28,129 bases of DNA from Alphaproteobacteria bacterium (GTDB taxonomy: Bacteria > Pseudomonadota > Alphaproteobacteria > UBA8366). Shown here one piece after another: positions 9,118 through 16,927 of the stretch (within the stretch, counting starts at the first letter, position 1; the number at the start of each line of letters is the position of its first letter). The notes under the pieces are model-generated. The model had not been told where the DNA came from and did no database searches. It saw nothing but the letters and a program-made list of their open reading frames with translations. The translations under genes and the position numbers were made by a program. The stretch covers positions 1-28,129 of the forward strand of contig JAOTYV010000020.1 of the NCBI GenBank assembly GCA_029861675.1. Reading direction: 5' to 3'.

Positions 9118-9483
9118 CTACCGTTCGATGTCATCCAACGCGTTGGCGAGCGTTTCCTTGGGCGGCACGATGTCGGTGACAAGATCGCGCAACAGGCGTT
9201 TGTTGCCGAGCGGCCCCACCGTGACGCCCGCCGTGCCGAGCCGCGCGGTACAGGCATATTGTGTCTTGCCATCGACCTCGACCATGCATTCCTTGCAGGC
9301 GTTCGCGTTGATGCAGCTATAGCGGATGGCAAGTGAGGAATCCCGATTGGCGCGGATCCACATCAGCGCATCCAGCACCGACATCCCTTCCCGATAGGGC
9401 ACCTCGAAAGCTTCGAAACGGGGAGCCTCTCCGGCAACACCACGCTGGACGCGGATCGTCGCGGTCGCAGGCATATCGCTCAT
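9118..9483 (-). CDS. Short [2Fe-2S] subunit, like the N-domain of SdhB/FrdB
   Basis: This 121-residue protein resembles only the N-terminal ferredoxin-like domain of succinate dehydrogenase/fumarate reductase iron-sulfur subunits (normally about 240 residues). Four cysteines, C57, C63, C66 and C78, give the pattern C-x5-C-x2-C-x11-C; canonical SdhB/FrdB proteins have C-x4-C-x2-C-x11-C. The domain that carries the [4Fe-4S] and [3Fe-4S] clusters is absent, and the frame ends normally with a TAG, so this is not an obvious truncation. Its ATG overlaps the stop of the flavoprotein gene by four bases (ATGA), a sign of tight coupling and probably 1:1 assembly. It would carry electrons from the flavoprotein to an unknown acceptor. 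No membrane anchor gene is adjacent. Confidence 0.87.
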   Translation of the reverse strand: MSDMPATATIRVQRGVAGEAPRFEAFEVPYREGMSVLDALMWIRANRDSSLAIRYSCINANACKECMVEVDGKTQYACTARLGTAGVTVGPLGNKRLLRDLVTDIVPPKETLANALDDIER

Positions 9484-11207
9484 GACGCCGCCTCCAGCGC
9501 TCTGGGCTGTTCGATGGCGACCGGCGCGCGCCGCACCGGCACGGACTCAAGCATCAGATCACCATTCTTTAATCGAAGAATACGGTTCTCCGCCTGCGCC
9601 GGATCGGTCTCGGGGAAATCCTCGCGCTGATGGGCGCCCCGGCTTTCACGGCGTTCGAGCGCGGCCCGCGTAACCGCTTCGGCGCACAGCAGGGATGCCC
9701 GCAGGTCGAACCAATCCTGGGCGGCGAGGCTGAACGCGCCGCCGCCGGGCGCCAGCGCGGGAAGATCGTCGCGCTGCATCGCCCGCAACCGGGTCAGCGC
9801 ACCGGTCAGTTTTTCCTCATCGCGCAACAGGCCGACATCGTCCCACATCAACGCCTGCAGCTCGGTCATCAATTCACCCAGTGCCGGCGATGCCGCCCCA
9901 TCCGCCGGACGGCCGGTCACGCGCCGCAGCGTGTCGAGCGCCGCCTCCGCCGCGCCATCCTCCCAGCCTTGCGTCGCGCGCCGCACCGTGTCGGCGGCGA
10001 ACCGCCCGGCGCGTTCGCCGAACACCAGGGCTTCGGGGATCGCATTACCCGACAACCGGTTGGCGCCATTCGCGCCGCCGACCGCCTCGCCCGCCGCATA
10101 GAGTCCGGGCACGCAGGTCTGCATCCGCTCATCGACGCGAATGCCGCCCATATGGTAGTGCGCGATCGGCGCCACCTCGATCGGCCGTGCCGTCAAATCG
10201 ATGCCGTTGTCGCGCAGCCGATCGATCACTGGCCCGAAGGCGGTCCGCAATTCCGACTCCGGCACGTGCTCGAAGCTGAGATAGGCACCGCCGGCCGGCG
10301 AGCCGCGTCCCGCCGCCGCCTCCTTGACGATGGCGTAACTGGTGACGTCGCGGGGCGCCGTGTAGGTGCCCGAATCGCTGGCGCCATAATTCTCGATGAA
10401 TTCGTCCATCTGCCCGTTGAGCAGCCGCCCGCCCAGCTTGTAACGAAACGGATCCCACATGATCGGGTCCATGCCGACGAGACGCGGCGCCAGATGGCCA
10501 ATCGGAAAGAACTGCACGAATTCCATATCGATCAGCTCGGCCCCGGCGCGCAACGCCAGCGCATAGGCGTCGCCGCCCATGTTCACGGACGCGCTGTTGC
10601 GGCGGTAGATCCGGGTAAGCCCGCCGGCGGCCAGCACCACCGCCTTGGCCGCGACGGTGACCGGCGCGCCGCTTTCCAGGTCGAGCGCGGTGGCGCCGAC
10701 CACCCGGCCATCGCGAACCACCAGATCGGTGACGGCGAGCCCGCTGATCCGGGTAATGCCGTCACCGCGCGCGACCTGGCCCCGCAGTGTTTTCGCCACC
10801 GCCGGCCCCGTATTGAGAAAATCCACATAAACGCAACGCGGGATTTGATGGCCGGGCGCGGTGACCTGCTTGATATGATTGCCCTCGCGCGCCCAGCCGA
10901 CCTTCCAGGCCTCCATCTCACGGATGCGCAGCGGCGATTCCTCGCACAACACGGCGGCAAGCACCTCGTCGCACAAGCCCCGGCCCGCTTCCAGCGTGTC
11001 TGCGAGATGATGCGTCCAATGGTCGGGGGCTTCTTCGCCAATCGCCGACGCCACGGTCATTTGCGCCATGATTGTGGCGCCGCCGCGCCCGATCAGGCTC
11101 TTATCGGCCAGCAGTACCCGCGCACCGGCCCGCGCCGCGGCAACCGCCGCGTACATGCCGGCGCCGCCGGAGCCGACGACCAGAATATCGGTAGAGAGGT
11201 GGGTCAA
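9480..11207 (-). CDS. FAD-binding flavoprotein, fumarate reductase/succinate dehydrogenase family
   Basis: About 575 residues. The N-terminus has the FAD-binding GSGGAG (residues 12-17), followed by the RGGATIMAQ stretch. Further on come HYHMGGIRVDE and GLYAAGEAVGGANGANRLSGNA, the segments that in SdhA/FrdA/AprA-type proteins form the substrate and flavin sites. A helical C-terminal domain follows (ALERRESRGAHQRED is typical). It should oxidise or reduce a dicarboxylate-like compound together with the small FeS protein encoded next. The start is uncertain. I choose a TTG at 11207, directly before THLSTDILVVG; an ATG at 11279 would add 24 Arg/Pro-rich residues and has no ribosome site. It is the first gene of the minus-strand operon and is divergent from the beta-hydroxyacid dehydrogenase gene. 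Confidence 0.9.
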   Translation of the reverse strand: MTHLSTDILVVGSGGAGMYAAVAAARAGARVLLADKSLIGRGGATIMAQMTVASAIGEEAPDHWTHHLADTLEAGRGLCDEVLAAVLCEESPLRIREMEAWKVGWAREGNHIKQVTAPGHQIPRCVYVDFLNTGPAVAKTLRGQVARGDGITRISGLAVTDLVVRDGRVVGATALDLESGAPVTVAAKAVVLAAGGLTRIYRRNSASVNMGGDAYALALRAGAELIDMEFVQFFPIGHLAPRLVGMDPIMWDPFRYKLGGRLLNGQMDEFIENYGASDSGTYTAPRDVTSYAIVKEAAAGRGSPAGGAYLSFEHVPESELRTAFGPVIDRLRDNGIDLTARPIEVAPIAHYHMGGIRVDERMQTCVPGLYAAGEAVGGANGANRLSGNAIPEALVFGERAGRFAADTVRRATQGWEDGAAEAALDTLRRVTGRPADGAASPALGELMTELQALMWDDVGLLRDEEKLTGALTRLRAMQRDDLPALAPGGGAFSLAAQDWFDLRASLLCAEAVTRAALERRESRGAHQREDFPETDPAQAENRILRLKNGDLMLESVPVRRAPVAIEQPRALEAAS

Positions 11208-11352
11208 TTCGGCGTTCTTTCGGTATTGTGGCTTGGCTGGGCCAGGGCGCGGCCCATGGCGGAGCCCAAGGCGGGGCATTGTGTCAGAAGCGGAAAAACG
11301 CTGCAATGCGGCGCGTCCCGGCGGGACAGGAAATCGAATTCGGGAGAGAAAC
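11208..11352. promoter_or_regulatory. Divergent intergenic region between two catabolic operons
   Basis: This 145-bp stretch separates the flavoprotein operon (minus) from the hydroxyisobutyrate-dehydrogenase-like operon (plus), so it should hold promoters for both. GGGAGAG before 11353 is the ribosome site of the plus-strand gene. I could not pick convincing -35/-10 boxes or a clear operator palindrome by eye. The upstream end may be shortened if the flavoprotein starts at 11279 instead of 11207. Confidence 0.5.
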
Positions 11353-12243
11353 ATGCGCGTTGGTTTTATCGGACTGGGAAATATGGGAGGGCCGCTGGCC
11401 CGCCGGCTGGTGCAGCGCCACCAGCTCACCGTCCACGACCGCCGGCCGGAAATGATGCAGGGCTTTATCGACGAGGGTGCGACCGGAGCGGCCTCGCCCG
11501 CCGAGCTGGCGGCCAACTGCGAGATCGTGCTGACCTGCCTGCCAACCTCGGCCGAGGTTCGCGAGGTCATCTTCGGCGGCGGCGGCTTGCTCGAAGGGTT
11601 GCAACCGGGCGCGATGGTGGCCGACATGACCACCGGCGATCCGGCGCAAACACGAGAGATGGCCCAGGACCTCGCGGACAAGGGTTTGCAGATGATCGAC
11701 GCGCCGGTCAGCGGCGGACCGCGCGGCGCGAATGAAGGCACCATCGCCATCATGGTCGGCGCGCCGGACGATTTGTTCCAACGGGTCCGGCCGGTGCTGG
11801 AGTCGATCAGCAGCAACGTGCTGCACGCCGGCGATGTGGGCGCCGGACACGCGATCAAGGCCGGGAACAACCTGTTGAACCTGGTCTGCCGGCTGGCCAG
11901 CTTCGAAGTCGTGTCGATGCTGGTGAAGAACGGCGTCGCCCCCGACAAGGCGGTCGGCGTCATTCAGAAAAGCTCCGGGCGCAGCTATGCGACCGAGATT
12001 ACCCTGCCCGACAACATTCTGTCCGGGAAGATGTTCCAGGGGTTTACGCTGGCCTTGATGCGCAAGGACAGCAGCCTGGCGCTGGATATCGGCCGGGCCA
12101 GCGATGTCCCCATGCCGTTCGGCAATCTGGCGCGCGAAATGTTGCAGGGCGCGATCAACGAACACGGGCTCGAGGACGACATGAGCGCGCTGGCGCTGAC
12201 CTATGAACGGCTGACCGGTGCGCGTATCCGGCCCGCGGATTAA
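11353..12243 (+). CDS. NAD(P)-dependent beta-hydroxyacid dehydrogenase (3-hydroxyisobutyrate dehydrogenase family)
   Basis: This 296-residue protein has the family layout: GLGNMG Rossmann motif at residues 7-12, substrate-binding DAPVSGG at 116-122, and catalytic K169 in GHAIKAGNN. The C-terminal helix motif KDSSLALD, usually KDLGLALD, is close to canonical. Such enzymes reversibly oxidise beta-hydroxyacids (3-hydroxyisobutyrate, tartronate semialdehyde, glyoxylate-type substrates) with NAD(P). The ATG at 11353 is preceded by GGGAGAG; the frame is open upstream but only antisense to the flavoprotein gene. It leads a plus-strand set with the carboxyltransferase 38 bp downstream. The exact substrate cannot be fixed; role in the carboxylic-acid island is inferred from position. 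Confidence 0.94.
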   Translation: MRVGFIGLGNMGGPLARRLVQRHQLTVHDRRPEMMQGFIDEGATGAASPAELAANCEIVLTCLPTSAEVREVIFGGGGLLEGLQPGAMVADMTTGDPAQTREMAQDLADKGLQMIDAPVSGGPRGANEGTIAIMVGAPDDLFQRVRPVLESISSNVLHAGDVGAGHAIKAGNNLLNLVCRLASFEVVSMLVKNGVAPDKAVGVIQKSSGRSYATEITLPDNILSGKMFQGFTLALMRKDSSLALDIGRASDVPMPFGNLAREMLQGAINEHGLEDDMSALALTYERLTGARIRPAD

Positions 12244-12281
12244 TCAAAAACAAGGCCGACCGAAAAGGAAAAGGTGACTGC

Positions 12282-13814
12282 ATGGCGTTCGAAGACAGGA
12301 TCAAGGATCATGAAAAACGGACCAAGCGCGCCGCCGCCATGGGCGGCCCCGACAAGCTGAAACGGCGCAAAAATGCCGGGCTGCTGAACGCCCGCGAGCG
12401 GGTTGCCTACCTGCTGGACCCGGACAGTTTCCGGGAATCCGGCCTGTTCGGCGTCTCCTATATTCCGGAGATGCGCGACCAAACCCCCGCCGACGGTAAG
12501 GTAACCGGGTTCGGCACGATCGACGGCCGCCGCGCCGGCGTGGTCGCCTATGATTTCACGGTCAAGGGCTCGTCAAGCAGCTACACCAACAACCGCAAGA
12601 TGTCGCACGTCAAGGAGATGGGGACGCTGCGCGGGTTTCCGGTGGTGTTCCTCAGCGAATCGACCGGCATCCGCATGCCGGACGTGATGGGCGAAGGCAT
12701 GGGCTTTACCGACGAAGGCCGGCGGTTCCTGCGCCGCCGCACCGCGCCCTGGGCGTCGGTGCAGCTCGGTCCCTGTTTCGGCTCGGCGGCCTGGCACGCG
12801 GTCTGTTCCGATTTCAACGTGATGCGCAAAGGCGCGGTGATGGCGGTCTCCAGCCCGCGCATGGTGTCACGCGCGGTGGGACAGGACATCAGCGGCGAGG
12901 ATCTCGGCGGCTGGCGCGTGCATGCGCAGCACACCGGATTCGCCGACGCCGTGGCCGATACCGACGAGGAAGCGATCGACATCGTCAAGCGGTTCCTCAG
13001 CTATCTGCCGAGCCACCAGAACGAAGCGCCACCGGTGGCGCCCGTGCCCGACGGCTCCGACGACGCCTGCAAGAAAATGCTCGACCTGCTGCCCGAGTCG
13101 CCGTCCAAGGTGTACGACGTGCGCAAGATCATCGAGGCCTTCGCGGACATCGGCAGCCTATTCGAAATCAAGGCGCGCTATGGCCACAGCCTGTGCACCG
13201 CGCTGATCCGGGTCGGCGGCAGAAGCCTCGGCGTGATCGCCAACAATCCGCAATTCAAGGGCGGCGCGATGGACGCGCAATCCTGCACAAAAGCGGCGAG
13301 CTTCCTGGTGCTGTGCGATTCCTACAACATCCCAATCCTGCACTTGCAGGACCAGCCGGGCTTCATGATCGGCCCGGAGGCGGAAAAACAAGGTATCATC
13401 GGCAAGATCATCAATTGGATGAACGCGCTACTGCAGACCACGGTGCCGAAATTCACGATCATCACGCGCAAGAGCTACGGACGGGGCTTCATCAACATGG
13501 GCGCGGCCAACACGGTGGAGGAAATCGCCGCCTGGTGGACGACTGAAGTCAGCTTCATGGACCCGCGCTCGGCGGTCGCCGTGGTCCATGGCGTCGAGGA
13601 AAAGGACGACCCGAAACGCTACGCCGAGTTATTGAAGGAAATGGCGCGCGACGGCTCGGCGTACGATCTGGCGGCGGTGTTCGGCGTGAAGGAAGTGCTC
13701 GACCCGCGGGAGACCCGCGACTACCTGATCGAAATGATGGACATCCACACATCGCGGCTGAGCGGCGGCATCGGCGAGCACCGGCTGGAAGCGTGGCCTA
13801 CAAGTTATGTCTAG
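12282..13814 (+). CDS. Acyl-CoA carboxylase-type carboxyltransferase (12S/PccB-like), divergent
   Basis: This 510-residue protein has both crotonase-fold halves of the AccD/PccB/12S carboxyltransferases, which move a carboxyl group between carboxybiotin and an acyl-CoA. The N-half has NARERVAYLLD, LGPCFGSAAW and RFLSYLP; the C-half has YDVRKIIEAFAD, GVIANNPQF, QDQPGFMIG and ITRKSYGRGF. Two loops differ from the usual ones: GPCAGGA is GPCFGSA, and KAYGGAY is KSYGRGF. These are the oxyanion-hole loops in known enzymes, so substrate or reaction may differ. The ATG follows AAAAGGAAAAGGTGACTGC. No biotin carboxylase or biotin-carrier gene is in the window, but a 5S-type carboxyltransferase lies at 17768-19216. 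Its end overlaps the next gene by eight bases. Confidence 0.9.
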   Translation: MAFEDRIKDHEKRTKRAAAMGGPDKLKRRKNAGLLNARERVAYLLDPDSFRESGLFGVSYIPEMRDQTPADGKVTGFGTIDGRRAGVVAYDFTVKGSSSSYTNNRKMSHVKEMGTLRGFPVVFLSESTGIRMPDVMGEGMGFTDEGRRFLRRRTAPWASVQLGPCFGSAAWHAVCSDFNVMRKGAVMAVSSPRMVSRAVGQDISGEDLGGWRVHAQHTGFADAVADTDEEAIDIVKRFLSYLPSHQNEAPPVAPVPDGSDDACKKMLDLLPESPSKVYDVRKIIEAFADIGSLFEIKARYGHSLCTALIRVGGRSLGVIANNPQFKGGAMDAQSCTKAASFLVLCDSYNIPILHLQDQPGFMIGPEAEKQGIIGKIINWMNALLQTTVPKFTIITRKSYGRGFINMGAANTVEEIAAWWTTEVSFMDPRSAVAVVHGVEEKDDPKRYAELLKEMARDGSAYDLAAVFGVKEVLDPRETRDYLIEMMDIHTSRLSGGIGEHRLEAWPTSYV

Positions 13815-15474
13815 GCGATCCGGCATCCCCGGCCTACTGCTGGCCTTCGCGCTTTTGGCGGTCTCCGCGATCCCGGCGCTCGCCAAGGACCGGCTGGTCA
13901 TCGGGCAGAGCCAATTCCCCGACAACTTCAACCCGAACATCAACGCCATGGCGGCGAAGACCTACATCCTGTCGATGGCGCGCCGGCCGATCACGGTCTA
14001 CGACCAGGATTGGAACCTCGTCTGCATGCTGTGCACCGAATTGCCGAGCCTGGAAAAGGGCACCGCGCGCCTGGAAAAGACCGCGGACGGAAAGCCTGGC
14101 ATCGCCGTGACCTATACCCTGCGCAAGGACGCGCGCTGGGGCGACGGCACGCCGATCACCACCAAGGACGTGCTGTTCTCCTGGGAAGTGGGACGCCACA
14201 AGCTGTCCGGCGTTAGCGAAGCCGATGTCTTCCGGCGGGTGGCAAAGATAGATGCGGCGGACGACAAGACATTCACCCTGCATCTCAACAAGCGGGCCTG
14301 TAATTTCGCCGACATAACCGAGTTCGGCCTGCTGCCGGAACATATCGAGCGGAAAAATTTCAGCGATCCGGTCGAATACCATCGCCGCAGCGCCTATGAG
14401 ACCGATACCACCAATCGCGGCCTCTGGAACGGACCGTACAGGATCGCCAAGGTGGTGCCGGGATCGCATGTGGTGCTCTCCCGGAACACATTCTGGCGGG
14501 GAAAAAAGCCGCGCTTCATCGAGATCATCGTGAAAACAATTTCCAACACCTCGTCGATGACCGCATCGCTGCTCGCCGGCGGCGTCGACTATATTGCCGG
14601 CGAAGTCGGCTTGACGCTCGACCAGGCAATCGAATTCGAGAAACGCCATGGCAACCGGTTCCGCTTCGTCTACAAGCCGGCGCTGGTGTACGAGCACATC
14701 GATCTCAACCGGAAGAATCCGATTCTGACGGACCGCCGCGTCCGGCGCGCCCTGTTGCATGCCATCGACCGCAAGGCGATCAGCGATCAGATCTTCGGTG
14801 GTCATCAGAAAGTCGCGCACAGCAATATCAGCCCGCTGGACAAAGTCTATGACAAGAACACGCCGAAATACGCTTATGATCCCGACAAGGCGCGCAGCTT
14901 GCTGGCAGAGGCGGGCTGGGGGACGCTGCGCGGCGGTATCCGCCATAACGCCGCAAATAAACGGCTACGCCTTCAGATCATGACCACCGCAGGCAACAAA
15001 ACCCGGGAACTGATCCAGCAGATCCTGCAGAGCAACTGGAAGGATGTGGGCGTCGACGTCCTGGTCCGCAACGAACCGGCGCGCGTGTTTTTCGGCGATA
15101 CGGTGCGGCGGCGCAAATTCCCCTCGCTCGCCATGTATGCCTTTCTCGCCGCGCCGCGCGCGGTGCCGCGCACCCAGCTTCATTCTTCGGAAATTCCCAA
15201 CGCCGCGAACAATTGGGCGGGCAGCAATTTTCCCGGTTTCAACAACCCGGAAATGGACCGGGCGATCGAGGGGGCGGAGACCGACTGCGCGCCGGACCGC
15301 AATCAAGCCCATTGGAACCGCTTGCAGGCGCTCTATGCCGAGGAACTGCCGGCGCTGCCGCTCTATTTCCGGGCCGAGCCGCACATCATGCCGAAATGGC
15401 TGAAAGGTGTGCGCCCGACCGGCCATCAATACGCCAGCACGCTGTGGGTCGAGGATTGGTACGATGGCCGGTGA
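13807..15474 (+). CDS. ABC transporter solute-binding protein, family 5 (dipeptide/oligopeptide type), orphan
   Basis: This 555-residue protein starts with a Sec signal peptide (residues 1-26, ending IPALA before KDRLVIG). It has the SBP family 5 pattern: YTLRKDARWGDGTPITTKDV near residue 100, DRRVRRALLHAIDRKAI in the middle, and a C-terminal ELPALPLYF stretch. Members bind peptides, but also opines, heme, nickel or sugars. No permease or ATPase gene lies nearby, so it must share a transporter encoded elsewhere or act as a sensor. The ATG overlaps the carboxyltransferase stop by eight bases, and no strong ribosome site precedes it, which suggests coupled translation. Family assignment is firm, ligand unknown. 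Confidence 0.93.
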   Translation: MSRRSGIPGLLLAFALLAVSAIPALAKDRLVIGQSQFPDNFNPNINAMAAKTYILSMARRPITVYDQDWNLVCMLCTELPSLEKGTARLEKTADGKPGIAVTYTLRKDARWGDGTPITTKDVLFSWEVGRHKLSGVSEADVFRRVAKIDAADDKTFTLHLNKRACNFADITEFGLLPEHIERKNFSDPVEYHRRSAYETDTTNRGLWNGPYRIAKVVPGSHVVLSRNTFWRGKKPRFIEIIVKTISNTSSMTASLLAGGVDYIAGEVGLTLDQAIEFEKRHGNRFRFVYKPALVYEHIDLNRKNPILTDRRVRRALLHAIDRKAISDQIFGGHQKVAHSNISPLDKVYDKNTPKYAYDPDKARSLLAEAGWGTLRGGIRHNAANKRLRLQIMTTAGNKTRELIQQILQSNWKDVGVDVLVRNEPARVFFGDTVRRRKFPSLAMYAFLAAPRAVPRTQLHSSEIPNAANNWAGSNFPGFNNPEMDRAIEGAETDCAPDRNQAHWNRLQALYAEELPALPLYFRAEPHIMPKWLKGVRPTGHQYASTLWVEDWYDGR

Positions 15475-15535
15475 TCGCGCGGCCGTGCTATAAATCCGCG
15501 GTAGAGTTCCGTAGAAATTCCGACCGGGGAACGCC

Positions 15536-16765
15536 ATGAAACAGCTCCGCATTCCCGCCGCCTTCATGCGGGGCGGCACCAGCAACGCGATCATCCTGCA
15601 CCGCCGCGACCTGCCGGCGGCGCGCGACGATTGGGAGGAAATTTTCCTCGCGGCCATGGGCAGCCCGGACCCGAATGCGCGGCAGCTCAACGGCATGGGC
15701 GGCGGCATCTCCTCGCTCTCCAAGGTCTGCATCGTCGAGCTGTCGGACCGCCCCGACGCCGATGTCGACTACACCTTTGCGCAAGTGTCGCCGCGCGACG
15801 ACTGGGTCAGCTATGCGGCTTTGTGCGGCAACATGTCGGCGGCGATCGGACCGTTTGCGGTCGACGAAGGGCTCGTCGCGACCGACGGCGACGAAGCCCA
15901 TATACGCATCCACAACACCAATACGGGCATCATCATTCATGCGCATTTCGCCATGGACGAGGGTCAGGCGGCGGTGGACGGCGACTACGCGATGATCGGC
16001 GTCGCCGGCACCGGCGCGCCGCAGCGGCTCGACTTCATCGAGCCCGGCGGCGCGATCACCGGCAAATTGCTGCCGACGGGAAATCTCGTGGACATGGTGG
16101 AAATCCCCGGGCTCGGCACGATCGAGGCATCCCTGGTCGACGCCGGCAACGCCTTCGCCTTCGTCGAGGCGGGCGTGTTCGGGCTGACCGGCACGGAATC
16201 GCCAGGCGAGATCGACACACAGCCGGGATTGCTGGAGGCCATCGAGACCGCGCGCAACCATATGGGGGTGCTGATGGGCTTGTCCGCGAGCCCCGAAGAG
16301 TCGCGGGCGAAGCTGCCGAACCAGCCGAAGATTGCCATGGTGAGCGCGCCGCAGGACGCGGTGCTGTTGAGCGGTGAGACCGCGCGGGCCGCCGATGGCG
16401 ACCTGTCCGCGCGCATCGTCTCCAGCGGCAATTGCCACCGGGCGCTGCCGCTGACCGGCGCGCTCTGCACCTCGGTCGCGGCCCGCATCGAAGGCACCGT
16501 CGCCCACCGCCTCGCGCGGTCTCCGGAAACACCGGATGCGGACATCCGCCTGATGCAGCCCTCGGGCATCATGGATCTGAAGCCGGTGGTGGTGCACGAA
16601 AAGGATGGCTGGAAAGCGGAAAGCGTCGGCGTCTACCGCACCCACCGGCGGATGTTCGACGGCTACGTCTACGTGCCGGCCGCGCGGGTGCCGCGTTTGG
16701 TGGCGGCCACGACGGGCGAACAGTCGGCGGCGGCGACCACCGAGCAATCGGCCGCCGCCGAATGA
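15536..16765 (+). CDS. PrpF-family cis-trans isomerase/tautomerase (2-methylaconitate or 4-oxalomesaconate type)
   Basis: This 409-residue protein belongs to the PrpF family of two-fold diaminopimelate-epimerase-like isomerases. The N-terminus FMRGGTSNAI is a family signature; K63 (LSKVCIV) and C97 (CGNMSAAIG) match the residues implicated in proton transfer in PrpF. PrpF isomerises 2-methylaconitate, and the related GalD/LigU isomerises oxalomesaconate in protocatechuate or gallate degradation; sequence alone does not decide between them. The closeness of HpcH/HpaI and RraA-type aldolase genes would fit the latter. The ATG follows GGGGAACGCC. The C-terminus has a low-complexity tail in which EQSAAA appears twice. 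It is the last gene of the plus-strand operon; two palindromes follow. Confidence 0.92.
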   Translation: MKQLRIPAAFMRGGTSNAIILHRRDLPAARDDWEEIFLAAMGSPDPNARQLNGMGGGISSLSKVCIVELSDRPDADVDYTFAQVSPRDDWVSYAALCGNMSAAIGPFAVDEGLVATDGDEAHIRIHNTNTGIIIHAHFAMDEGQAAVDGDYAMIGVAGTGAPQRLDFIEPGGAITGKLLPTGNLVDMVEIPGLGTIEASLVDAGNAFAFVEAGVFGLTGTESPGEIDTQPGLLEAIETARNHMGVLMGLSASPEESRAKLPNQPKIAMVSAPQDAVLLSGETARAADGDLSARIVSSGNCHRALPLTGALCTSVAARIEGTVAHRLARSPETPDADIRLMQPSGIMDLKPVVVHEKDGWKAESVGVYRTHRRMFDGYVYVPAARVPRLVAATTGEQSAAATTEQSAAAE

Positions 16766-16783
16766 AATATCAGAAAGCGGCGA

Positions 16784-16815
16784 GCCTCATACTTCGACTT
16801 CGCTCAGCACGAGGC
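16784..16815. repeat. REP-like palindrome, copy A
   Basis: A short element of 32 bases with a GCCTC...GAGGC stem and an inner core CTTCGACTTCGCTCAG. The same core is found inverted in the second element at 16861-16890. It lies 18 bp after the PrpF stop in a convergent 162-bp spacer. Sequences of this kind are dispersed in many alphaproteobacterial genomes; as transcribed RNA the hairpin could stabilise or end the prpF-like message. Confidence 0.7.
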
Positions 16816-16860
16816 TTTGAGTTTGACGAATCTAAGTTTGTGTCATACCTGAATTCCAGT

Positions 16861-16890
16861 CCTCATATTGAGCGAAGTCGAAATATGAGG
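16861..16890. repeat. REP-like palindrome, copy B (inverted relative to copy A)
   Basis: A 30-base hairpin with a perfect 9-bp stem, CCTCATATT paired with AATATGAGG, around a 12-base loop GAGCGAAGTCGA. The loop is the reverse complement of the core in copy A. The pair therefore sits head to head, 45 bp apart, between the convergent prpF-like and aldolase genes. No oligo-T run follows, so a simple Rho-independent terminator is not clear. Confidence 0.75.
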
Positions 16891-16927
16891 ACCGTCGGTC
16901 CAATGGTATATCGTAAGGCCACCGTTA

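Noticed and set aside
9630..11735. A 701-residue open frame on the plus strand.
   Set aside because: It runs antisense to the flavoprotein gene, is Arg/His/Pro/Gln-rich, and has no recognisable domain; a typical high-GC shadow.
11208..11963. Upstream extension of the flavoprotein reading frame to 11963 (827 residues).
   Set aside because: The added part is antisense to the beta-hydroxyacid dehydrogenase gene, has no family similarity and no ribosome site; the FAD-binding domain starts just after 11207.
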